From Filobasidium wieringae (lineage: Eukaryota > Basidiomycota > Tremellomycetes > Filobasidiales > Filobasidiaceae), in the NCBI GenBank assembly GCA_001600055.1, contig BCIV01000013.1, positions 372,001 to 436,000 on the forward strand: DNA of 64,000 nt. Reading direction: 5' to 3'. Made by a program: the position numbers and the translations under genes. The notes under the pieces are model-generated. The model did not search any database, was not told the origin of the DNA, and saw only the letters and a list, made by a program, of their open reading frames with translations. Shown here piece by piece: positions 10,514 through 20,426 of this stretch (position 1 is the stretch's first letter; each line of letters opens with the position of its first letter).

Positions 10514-12748
10514 TCATCGTCCATTGAGCAGGTTCAATAGAAGTCTTGCATTTTCTGAACTTTGCACTTGTTGCTGGTCCCATGGTCCGGGATGTCGTGC
10601 CGGAAGAGCTGATCCAATGGCAAGATTACGTTGATCACGTGTTAAAGGCACGGAAGATTGCCATGCCACAGGAATCGGCGGTGCAAACTGCAATGGAGGC
10701 CCTGTCGCCCCTGACAAGACTGGTTCGGAGAATTGTGTTTGTAGTGGAGCCGTCGACAGATCCGCCATCATGTCGTCCAAAAGGGCCTGTCGACGCACAT
10801 CCATCTCCGTTTTCTTTGCTTCATCTGATGGTGAGCCAGCTGATGCGGAGTATAAGGGGGTGTGCACCATTGTGTGAGGTAGTGCAGCAAGTTGCCTCAC
10901 AAAGACAGGATGGCGTGGTGGTGTGGTGGAGGAGGCCGTCTCTCGGGCATCGAACGATGAAAGTAAAGCGCGAGTGTGATCGTAGGGTTGAGAAGTTGGA
11001 CCGGAGGGAGAGGCCTCGCTCGATAGCGGATTATGCTGCTGGGGTGACGCTCGCACTACAGGTCGGGATTGCAGCGATGGAGAGGTGAGTTTGGAAAGAA
11101 GAGCTTGCATAGCGATTGTATGATCGACTGCACGAGCAGTAGTAAGCGATGCGTCATCGAAACCACTTAATTGCTTTTGCATCCGAGATCCATCATTTCC
11201 TTCCTCTATACCGGGAAACTGGCCAAAGAGCGTATCCAATGTCTCGCCGTGTTCGCACATCGGTTGGCTGTAGTCCTGTGAATGCGTTCTCTTGCGATTT
11301 GCAGCAGCGGCAGTCGTTCTAGTCGCTTCGTGCAGTTGGATTTCAGGGTTCCCCGCAGATGACGGAAACTCGCCACATTCTGGCGCCGTCCTTGTCAAGC
11401 CAGAGTAGCCTGGGCTAGCTTTGTAAGAATCGATCCATTGCTTCAGCGGCCTGTTAACGCAAGTCAGGCCCCACACCGGGAGACGATTTGGGACACTGTG
11501 CTACTCACGCAACAAAAGGGGCAACGGAATAAAACTTCTTGTTAGAGACTTTGTTACGACTACGCTTCCATGTGGGCAAGTCTGAGAGCATAGTCCATTC
11601 AATAGCCTGCATCACAATTTCAGCCGATTGATGGTAGGGCAGCCCAAACAAGACATACACTTATCTCTTTCCGTGTCTGTGTTTCGAAAAATGTCTCCAG
11701 AGGAACACCGGGCACAACATAGAGCGTCATCCTTTGATCGTTCATGGTCACTTCGATATAGTCGTCAGGATTGAGTAGGTGGGTGATATCGTAGCCAATC
11801 TCTTCGAAAACCTATAATCGTGATAAGCTACTCAATATACCCTGATGACTAACGATGTCTCTGACCTCTCGTACTGCACACTTCCATTTTTCTTCCTTGT
11901 CATTGATTTTCCCTTTGGGAAATCCCCATGATGCGTTCGATTTCCAACCTTTGACAAGTACGCATTGGCCGCAATCTCGATCAAGCAGGATCCCTCCGCA
12001 TACTGGAACTCGGTTCTTATACTTCATAAACCTTTCCCACAACCTCTCATAATTATCGCCCTCGAGCCAATGGGACAGGAGAGGGCAATGAGCAAAGAAG
12101 ACGGAAGAGAATGCTTTTAGATTGAAGGAAGGCAAGTGTGGAGATTCGGTCCGCAAGAAATCCTCATAAAACCAGTGTCTGCAGAAATTCCACTTTAAGG
12201 GCAATGACTTCCGATTCTCGACAAGTTTGCTTACGCTTGCTCAACCTGGAAACAAACTCGTTCGGGACTGGCTAACTCCTCCTCTGGCAGGTTCAGGATA
12301 AACCGGCTGATATCCATTTGATGACGAGTATCGAGAATCGCACGGTGGTTTAAGATAACGGAGCATGAATGCGCATATGTCGGAGCCGGGTGGTGAGATC
12401 ACGGCAAGCATAAACAAGGGTCGAATAGAGTAAGAAAAATGCAAGAAATCGTATATCCCAATAGGGCTGATACGAGCAAGTGAAGCATCTAGAGGATACA
12501 GGCAAGTCGGAAGGGGAAGTAGACAAAGCGATTTACCTAGACAAATCTTCCAGCACTTCATCAAGACCAGCGATTTGGTGCCAAACTGAAGGACCCCCAA
12601 GCGCGTAAGGGTCGACAGGTTCTTCAAGTTGTTGTACGGAAGAAAAGGGTACAGGCTTGTTCTCTTCTTCTCGGTAAGTCATTCGAGGCTTGCGTTTGTT
12701 GCGATTCGTTCGTGGAGACGCCACGGAAGCACCTTCACCTTGCATCAT
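10514..12748 (-). CDS. DCP2: DCP2, mRNA decapping Nudix hydrolase
   Basis: Catalytic subunit of the mRNA decapping enzyme; it hydrolyses the 5' m7G cap in P-bodies during 5'-3' decay. The N-terminal regulatory domain reads DEVLEDLS, RFILNLPEEELASPERV, VEQAHWFYEDFLRT, then HWLEGDNYERLWERFMKYK. The Nudix fold includes VPVCGGILLDRDCGQCVLV, WGFPKGKINDKEEKWKCAV, and across an intron REVFEEIGYDI, so the Nudix box G-x5-E-x7-REVxEExGY is intact. After WTMLSDLPTWKR and KKFYSVAPFV (Box B-like) comes a tail of about 300 residues rich in Ser, Gln and Pro, ending LLNLLNGR, as is typical for fungal Dcp2. The start at 12748 is the first of two consecutive ATGs. A 180-codon plus-strand frame opposite the tail is a shadow. 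It is divergent from the CMT1-type gene. Confidence 0.96.
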
Positions 12749-13163
12749 CCCCAGATCAGAGCCAAGCTGTCGGGCTGCAAGCTTGTGGGGAGTATAACTA
12801 GGCTGAGATGGTTACGTTGACAAGCTGTCAATATTAGACTATGTCATATCAACACAAAGGAGGGGTTATTGAATGTAATGAGTAGAGGTTCTTGCTGCCT
12901 GACATCTCTCGCCTACCGCGCGACCGCATCATTGTACCTTTTTGTACGCGCCTGAGACTTTGCGCGCGAGAGCAAACGGGCTACGCTAATCTAAGTTCAA
13001 GCGTTCATAAAGATCGGAACCATCAGTCGATACGGAACTGGGCGTCTCTGTCTGTACCCAACTACACCACTTTCAATCTCCGGTACACTGGCATGACTGG
13101 CGTCTCGTCTGTCAACAGATAGATTATAGAGACACAAACTGACACAAAGTTCTACAACGCGGA
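12749..13163. promoter_or_regulatory. Divergent promoter (DCP2 / CAP59-CMT1 type gene)
   Basis: These 415 nt hold the promoters of two divergent genes. There is a stretch rich in CGCG around 12910-12975 and no obvious TATA box. No gene is recognised. Confidence 0.45.
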
Positions 13164-15685
13164 ATGGCCAAGCCTACCAATCTTGCTGCTCTATCTAGGC
13201 GGATGCCAACTGTAGGTCTCTTCAATCGCTGTTTGTGCTTTTCTTTTCAATTGCTAAACATTTTACTATCCGGATCGTCTATAGGCAGGCACGGCAAGTC
13301 CATTCGATTGCCGGATCTTTGGGAAAGTTGGTGATTAAAACTAACTTTCCTCCACTTGTCACATTGCCTATCATAGCTGTTTTTGGGGATAGGTTAGTGA
13401 ACCTTTTCTGTCATGAGATGTGTTCCATGGGCTAAAACGCAAGGAACAAAAATCCTCAACAGTGATCGGACTCATCATCACCAAAGTAAGCTCTTGTACT
13501 TAATCTCCCGAAGTTTGTCCTAAAGATGTATCTGTAGTTGTTCACAAGTTCTCCAAGTGTGAGTCGAGGGGTTCAAAGGCATTTTGAACTTGTTTGACTG
13601 AGTTACGTGAATTTCACTTAGCAATCGGCTGCGTGGTCAGGGTATGTTACCTCCCTTTGGCACCGGTTTGAGCTTGCCCGATTGATTGAACTGCCTTTGA
13701 TAGAGGAGGACAGTCAAGCAACTTGAGAGCAAATCCGCTCAACAATCGACTCAGTCGCAATACGCAGCTGCCGTGAGTCGTCTTGACCGTAGGGAATATC
13801 TCGCGGGGAAATCACTGACTGGTTGTCAACTATTTTCTGCAGTACTTTGACGCAACGTTATCGCGTCCTCGAGTTGATCTCTTCGTTATCAGCACACCAC
13901 ACCAAAGAATGCCTACGTTCTCCTCAAGAGATGTACGCTCAGCAGGTGCACAAACGGTACAAGCCTTTAGTTGGACATAAATCCTACTCGACCGGACGTG
14001 GTTGGTTCGGTCTCGGCAGCTCTGGCGATGTACCTGAGACCAACAGCCTGGACGTCCTCGAACAACGTAAACGATCGCTTGGTCAGGATCCCCTGGAAGA
14101 ATCGGGTTGGAACGATCACAAAAAGAGAGATCTCGTCTCTCAGCAGCACAAATACTTTTTCGCCATCAACCTCTACAACTCGTTCGATGTTATCCCGGAT
14201 TTGTTTGCAACTCTTTTCAGAACTGCTGGTGTACTAGGATATCACAACATTTTCGTCTCGATCTACGAGAACGGGTCAAACGACCAGACTAAAGCGCTAC
14301 TTCGGATCTTTGACGCTTTGGCCCGAGTCGTCGGAATGCGGATCGAGATCCGGACCTCTATGCGTACAAGGGGGCAATTTAATCATCGTATCGAATATCT
14401 AGCAGAAGTACGAAACGCCGCGATGGTACCTTTGCACGAGCTTCGTGACACCAAAGGGGAGATTTTCGATTCAATCATCTTCATGAACGATATCCTACCT
14501 TGTGTAGATGATGTTCTCGAACTGATCTGGCAGAGCAGGAGACAAAACGCCGGTATTACCTGCGCTGCCGATTATATGTTCCACGACGATATTGTTAGTT
14601 TAGCGACCTGGCAGCCGGACAAGCGGGACTGATCTAGATGGTCATCTTAGGGTGCTCCGGTCTTTTACGACAATTGGGTTGCGCGAGATATCAACGGAAC
14701 AGCTCTGGAAAATGCTCCGTTCGAGCAGATCTTCCATCATGCGGAAAGCGAAAGAAGATTCATGAAGCACCTACCTGTACAGGGTAAGTCATTGGCTATG
14801 TGAATGGACATTGATATCTGATCAGACGCGAATGATGCAGTGCAATCTTGCTGGAACGGTATCGCTGTACTGGATCCAGCGCCATTCTACAACCCTCCCC
14901 ATGTCCGTTTCAGAATGGCCAAGCTTTCGGAAGGTGAATGTTCCGCGTCCGAATGTGGACTGATTTGCAGTAAGTCAAAGCCAAAGCTTCCGACCGCGCT
15001 TTCTTGACGTATAATTTTTCTAGATGATTACTGGAATTCGGGATATGGGCGAATCATCATGGTGCCAAGAGTGAAGTTGGCCTATGATAGGGTAAGAGTG
15101 GTACCCCTTCTGTCATTATGACTGTGATGTCTTCGCTGACCACTAGTTCACAGCGTGTGTATGACATCATTCACCCTGACCGACGCAACCTGACTTCTAT
15201 CCGAGGATACAAGCGACTAGGAGGGCTCCCCGATGACCCTCATACCGATCCACAGGATAAGAATTGGTACGGTCCTCACGATAGATTATTTGTTCCCGAA
15301 GAGGACGATGTCCTGAATTTCCAACCGGGCCCGAAATATGGTGAGTGAATATACTTGCGACGACTGGACCTAGCCAACGACGTTTGAATGTAACAAACAG
15401 TATGGTGCTGGGGATGGGATGGTGCAGGGGACCTTGATGGGCCGGATGGTAAGCATATCATTCAGTGTCGCTTAGCCAGGAACTCATCGAATGACATTGC
15501 GTTCTACTCGCAGTCGATCCTATCTGGGAAGAACAGGTATTTTGTCTTTTTATTCGGCCAATGATAGACGGATTTGCAATTTTACTGATCTTCATTCGCT
15601 TCATTCGCTTCAATCAAAGCTGCCGATGACATACGACCCAGCAAGTATCGTTGTTAAGCACGAACGCAGTTTCCATTTAGATTAG
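13164..15685 (+). CDS. CAP59/CMT1 family mannosyltransferase
   Basis: Glycosyltransferase of the cryptococcal mannosyltransferase 1 family (Pfam CAP59_mtransfer), expected as a type II Golgi protein using GDP-mannose to build mannose-containing polysaccharide or glycolipid. The best part is 14150-15680: FFAINLYNSFDVIPDLFATL, VSIYENGSNDQTKALLRIFD, RTSMRTRGQFNHRIEYLAE, FDSIIFMNDILPCVDD with a DxD-like acidic motif, ITCAADYMFHD, YDNWVARDINGTALENAPFE, QSCWNGIAVLDPAPFYNPP, and CWGWDGAGDLDGPDVDPIWEE. Splicing the last intron (GT at 15538, AAG at about 15619) gives the end LPMTYDPASIVVKHERSFHL and stop at 15685. N-terminal exons are small; my joining gives MAKPTNLAALSRRMPT, then a hydrophobic segment LFLGIVIGLIITKLF suited to a signal anchor. 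That N-terminal part is less certain. The GDP-mannose-producing enzyme lies 2.4 kb downstream. Confidence 0.88.
15590..15607 (+). repeat. 9-bp tandem duplication in an intron
   Basis: CTTCATTCG occurs twice in direct tandem (15590-15598 and 15599-15607), followed by a third partial copy CTTCAAT. It lies in the last intron of the CAP59/CMT1-type gene, just before the AAAG acceptor. Likely replication slippage. Confidence 0.8.
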
Positions 15686-16107
15686 CAGTACATGATCAGA
15701 GGACATTTTGGAGCGGTTTACTGTTCGAGGCAGGTGTTTGTAAGCTGGCGATCTTGTCCGAAATGACATCCAGGACGCCAGGACGTTCGAAATAAACATG
15801 GTCACATGTGAACAACGACCATGACGGAGTTTTGACTAATAATGATACGCCGTGAGACGGCCCGACGGGGTTTTGTTCGGGCGCAAATCTCTGATTGTGC
15901 ACGGCCCGGCGTTGTCCGATCACGAATGTAAGGACGAGATATAAAGCTTGATCGTTCTCGTAATACTATTGCATGTTGCTACAATATTGTTGGCACGCTA
16001 CATCCTCGATCTGACACTTTGATACTACCACTTTCCACAGCATCGAGCTTGAAAGCATAGAGTACAAACGTATCCGTTGCCTGAGTAACCAGCATCTTTC
16101 TTGGATC
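15686..16107. other. Intergenic: CMT1-type 3' flank and oxidoreductase promoter
   Basis: No gene was seen in these 422 nt. They hold the 3' end of the mannosyltransferase transcript and the promoter of the next plus-strand gene. Minus-strand open frames here have no family features. An AT-rich patch lies around 15937-15995. Confidence 0.4.
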
Positions 16108-17908
16108 ATGAGTGCAAAGACTGCTACCACAGACAGCAAGAAACTTGGAGGACGGACCGCAATCGTAAGCGGTACAGTTTCATATAGGGCCCATTACACA
16201 TTGACTCAGATGGAGACCTTTTGGACCAGGTGGGGTGTGGCTCGAGAGGACAGCTTTTCCTGCGGGGAGTAGTCGACCGCATCTCCAATCCTGGCAACAA
16301 GGTAGTTGCGTTTTGTGACTCAAACATTGGCAGAGTCAAATATTACAACAGGCTGCTTCAAGAGCTTGGCCAACCAGTAGGATGCTCAACCGGTAATCAT
16401 CCCAGACTCAAGATGCTGATGATTTGTGCTTTTTTTTAGCCAGCGGCAGAATACACTGTAGACAAGTTCGAGCACATGCTTGAGCAAGAGCAAGTTGAAG
16501 TTCTTGTGGTCACCACCATTGATGCAATGCATGATCAGTACATCATCCCAGCCTTAAAACGAGGTATCAAAGTCTTAACCGAAAAACCAATGACAACCGA
16601 TATCGAAAAGTCGAAGCAAATCCTTCGCGCTGTAAAGGAGACCGGCAATCATTTGACGGTGACTTTCGTAAGTTCCGGCCGACGCTGCTATCTCGCCTTA
16701 TACTTTCGTATTGAAGCTTTCCAATCTCCATAGAACTATCGATTCAATCCTGTCCATGAGCAAGTTTACAAGCAGCTGGCTTCTGGTGTCATTGGCAAAC
16801 CGATCAGCGTTCATTTTGAATGGCTATTAGACACCGTGCACGGGGCTGACTATTTCCGCCGCTGGCACCGTCAGAAGGAAAACAGCGGGGGTCTGATGGT
16901 GCATAAATCTGGCCACCACTTTGACCTGGTAATCTTCCCTTCGCTATATCATCGTTCATGCTCGCTCATACGATCTGCTTCAGGTCAACTGGTGGTTACA
17001 GTCAACCCCTAAGAGGGTGTTTGGTATGGGCCGCCTCGGGTTCTACGGAGAGACGAACGGCGCGGAGAACGGTTGGGCCAGGAAGTACGAACGGGCGCTC
17101 GGTTCCGAAGAAGCAAAGGACGACCCTTTTGCTTTGCACATGGATGCTGATCCTTCCATGAAGGAGCTTTACGTCGACAACGAGAAGTACGACCAGTACC
17201 AGCGTGACCAAAATGTATTTGCTCCCGGAATCAGTAAGGCTCGCCGTGAACTGTCAAGGCTCTGAATATTAAGCCTTTTGGTTTGCTGCAGCTATCGAGG
17301 ATGACATGTCCGTCTTGGTTCAATATAAGAACGGGGTTACCATGACCTATCATCTCACGGCGTATTCGCCGTGGGAAGGTTATAGAGTGATGTAAGTCAA
17401 CCTCGCGTCACACGAAATCGCTCGTTTCGAGCCTTGGCATCATAGGTTCAACGGATCCAAAGGAAGGCTGGAGTTGGAGGTTGTGGAATGCCAATTCCGA
17501 TCCTCAGAGGAAGCTACTTTGGTCGGTCCTGGTTCGATCCACGGCACGCGAGCGTACGTAAAACATGTCCATCCAAGACTGTATACTTCCCTACTGACGT
17601 TGGTGCACGGCACACTTGATGACAGACAACCTCATGCTGGAGGCGCCAGGATCTCTGTTCACCCTCTCTGGAAGGAACCTTATGATATTCCAATGGTTGT
17701 TGATCATTCTGGACATGGAGGTGGAGACCGTCGATTGTTGAACTCAATTTTCGGACCGGCAGATGGCGAAACGGAGGAGCAAGACTCTACCAGCAATTTG
17801 GCCGCAAATGAACTCGATGGAGCTTATGCGCTAGCTGTTGGCTTGGCCGCGAACGAGTCTTTCTCGTCCGGCAAGCAAGTCGATTGCGAAGAAATGCTGG
17901 CCATTTAG
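16108..17908 (+). CDS. Gfo/Idh/MocA family NAD(P)-dependent oxidoreductase
   Basis: Sugar- or cyclitol-type dehydrogenase of the Gfo/Idh/MocA family. After the first exon ending GRTAI, the next begins [17 protein letters not shown], a Rossmann dinucleotide-binding loop GxGSRG. It is followed by [39 protein letters not shown], the family motif [14 protein letters not shown], and [20 protein letters not shown]. The C-terminal substrate domain includes [20 protein letters not shown] with the H-x3-D type catalytic region, [33 protein letters not shown] and GRLELEVVE. The end reads [14 protein letters not shown]. Substrate cannot be read from the sequence. The position between a mannosyltransferase and GDP-mannose pyrophosphorylase suggests carbohydrate metabolism, but that is inference. 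Length (about 480 residues after splicing) exceeds the usual 340-400, mainly through a C-terminal extension. Confidence 0.9.
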
Positions 17909-18036
17909 TCAACACAGATCATGTGCACGTCAGCTTGCTTGTTTTATTTCCTTCTCGTTTTGTATCAAGTAGAATGAGATATGGTCATGTGCTGCCTCTA
18001 AAGTGTCAAATGTACAAAACCCAAAAACAAAACCCT

Positions 18037-19893
18037 CTCTGCACGACGAGAAAGAACAGATCAGTAACAGTACTCAGGTCGTACGAGGAATGCTTGCTTA
18101 CACATGACAATTCGAGGCTCGGTGATGCTGCTCGAGATCTATGCATCGAGTGGGCAAGATTAGTTCGTCGTGAATCAATCTCCCTTTCAAGTATAACTTA
18201 CACTCTTGTGAGGCAGAACGGAAGCCCCGTTGACATACAGCTCGTCCTTGATGGAGACATCATCTCCAAGAACCGTAATGTTCTCAACCCTGGTCCATCG
18301 TCCGACAGTGGAGTTCCATCCGATGATTGAACTCATAATCCAGGCATGGTCCCGAACGGTAGCGTTTGCCATGACCACGCATCGCTGCAAGCGGACACCT
18401 GGACCGATTTTAGCGCCGGGCCCGATCACGACGTTGGGTCCGATCAACGCAGTCGGATCGATCTCAGCAGTCTATGTATCACGAGTCTCCAATCAGCTTG
18501 GGAAGAAAATCGTTAAAGTCGCCTCAAGCTGTGATTCTTACAGGATCGACCATGACATTCCCCCCATGTACCCACTTGTTCTGCTTAGGGTCAGTCAAGA
18601 GAGGAGAATGAGTTGACGTCAAATGGGAAAGGTAGAGACAAGTTCCTGTTGTTCAAAAGCGGTAGGAGGGGGCGTCAGAGACGCTGTGTTTAGGTGTCGC
18701 AGTCCGTGTATTCTTACCTGAAAGATAGTCTTTGGGTTGACCAACATCCATCCAGAATCCCTGGAGATCAAAGGAATGGAGCTGGTGATCGGCGGCGACA
18801 GCAGGGAAAATCTCCTTCTCAATGGAAGTGGGTCGAAGCTGTAGGGAGGTCGAGATCAGATCTGAACAACCGTCTGGAGACCCGACATGAAAAAGCAGAA
18901 CCTACCTCGATACGGTCGAGAACACTGGGCTGGAAGATGTAGATACCAGCGTTGATTCGGTTACCAACAAATTCAACGGGCTTCTCGACGAATCGGTCGA
19001 TGACGGTAGAACCAGGCTTGGTGACAACGACACCGTAAGCAGAAGGCTCAGCTACTTTGGTAACCATGATAGAACCTTCGCATCCGTGACTCTGGTGGAA
19101 ATCACGGAAAGCTTCAAATGGGTAGGTGCAGGTGACATCCGAGTTGAGGACAAAGAAGGGAGAGTCGTCTTTGCCCAAAACCTCACGAGCGAGCGCGAGA
19201 GGTCCTGCGGTTCCGAGAGGCTCGGTTTCGACGCTGAAAGTAATGGTGATTCCATACTCTTCTTCGGTTTGTTTAAGCATGGCAACCATGACTTCTGGTC
19301 GGTAGTTGACAGCAAGAACGATATCCTTGACACCGGCCTTGACCAAAGCCTGGACAGAAATCAAATCGACGGATTCAGCTTGCACGTTAAGGCAGATACA
19401 GTAAACAAATGGTGTATCTTACGTCGATCTGATGCAAGCTGGGTGGACGAGCGAGTTTGTTCAACAAATCTGTGCTGGAACTAAATGTGCAGAAATGGCC
19501 AGTACTCACATCATGGCCTGTACAAATGAAGGGCCAAACGAGAGCGAATGTAGACGTAATAAGCACTTGTTGTCAAACGTAGACTGGAAGGCGGGAACAA
19601 CGTGCCTTGTTGCAGAACTCCACCAAAGGCTTAGGGAGGGTCAAGGTGAGTGGCCTAAGACGGGTCCCGAATCCTGTTGTTTTTCGTTTCAGGAGACATA
19701 CGAATGTTTCGAGAAATAACCGTAGGAAAGAGAAGATTTGAAGCATTATAGCTCAGCCATAGTCAAACGAATAGTGATAAGAAATATGCTTACCACCAAC
19801 AAGAATTAGAGCCTAACACAATTGATAAAACGTCAGCACACGGCTCTGTGGTTCGTTCATCTCACATTCAGCCTATTCTCAGCTCACCTTCAT
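18037..19893 (-). CDS. PSA1: GDP-mannose pyrophosphorylase (mannose-1-P guanylyltransferase)
   Basis: Makes GDP-mannose from GTP and mannose-1-phosphate in the cytosol, feeding N-glycans, O-mannose, GPI anchors and mannose polymers. The first coding exons on the minus strand are 19888-19893, 19794-19812, 19606-19673, 19510-19517 and 19423-19438. Together they encode exactly 39 residues, [20 protein letters not shown] through FCNKAMILHQID, including the [11 protein letters not shown] nucleotide-binding signature. The exon 18906-19349 continues [49 protein letters not shown]. The C-terminal part has [13 protein letters not shown], then left-handed beta-helix repeats such as [19 protein letters not shown] and ends [10 protein letters not shown]. 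The intron 19518-19605 needs a GC donor. The last intron (18039-18101) splits the stop as T then AG, matching the conserved end at VM. A TATAAATATG stretch covers the start codon. Confidence 0.96.
19423..19517 (-). other. PSA1: Two consecutive microexons (8 nt and 16 nt)
   Basis: Within GDP-mannose pyrophosphorylase, exon 19510-19517 (8 nt) and exon 19423-19438 (16 nt) together encode A-M-I-L-H-Q-I-D, separated by the 71-nt intron 19439-19509. The 8-nt exon is followed by a good donor (GTGAGT) and preceded by TTTGTACAG. The encoded peptide matches the conserved motif between the FCNK and EALVKAG blocks of this enzyme, so the tiny exons are needed for a functional protein. Confidence 0.85.
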
Positions 19894-20426
19894 ATTTATA
19901 AAAGAACGTGAGCTGAGTGTGGTGAGAAAAGGTAAGGGAAAAAGAATGTGAGGGTCTGAATTGCCCGACGTTTCAACGAGTGAGTGGGGGTGTATCGCGG
20001 TATGCTTTCTTTAATGACTGACCCGTAACGATGTGGACAAGAAAATGGATCTGGTGTTGAGCAGTTATACTGTTGCAGAGAGAAGCGATATTTTCCGCGA
20101 ATGAAGGAAGATAATCTAATGTGAGCTGGATGGATGCTATCTGGCGCTGTGAGCAGCTAGCACCCTGCAGTCTGAGCTCTGTGCTCGTGGGGTCGCTCCC
20201 TCCCCTCTCGGTCGCGTTCAGGAAGAAACTAAACACGCGAGCGGGCGCGTTTTGCGTTTTTAACTTTCTCGCTTGCACTTGGGTCGTTTTGTTCCGGATG
20301 CGGTTTGTTCGTCAGGAACCCACCACTCGAACTGTCCCATCACTCATGGAATCTGGACACAATCACACCCATAGGAGCTAGATCGCATATGTACATGATA
20401 CATACAATGACTCGGCCAGATCATTG
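19894..20426. promoter_or_regulatory. GDP-mannose pyrophosphorylase promoter and MRE11 3' flank
   Basis: No gene was seen in these 533 nt. The left part is the 3' flank of MRE11, the right part the promoter of the minus-strand pyrophosphorylase gene. A GC-rich patch at about 20235-20255 contains GCGAGCGGGCGCG. No confident TATA box beyond the one touching the start codon. Confidence 0.4.

Noticed and set aside
10546..11088. 180-codon plus-strand open frame
   Set aside because: Opposite the low-complexity tail of DCP2, with no motif and no splice context. A shadow.
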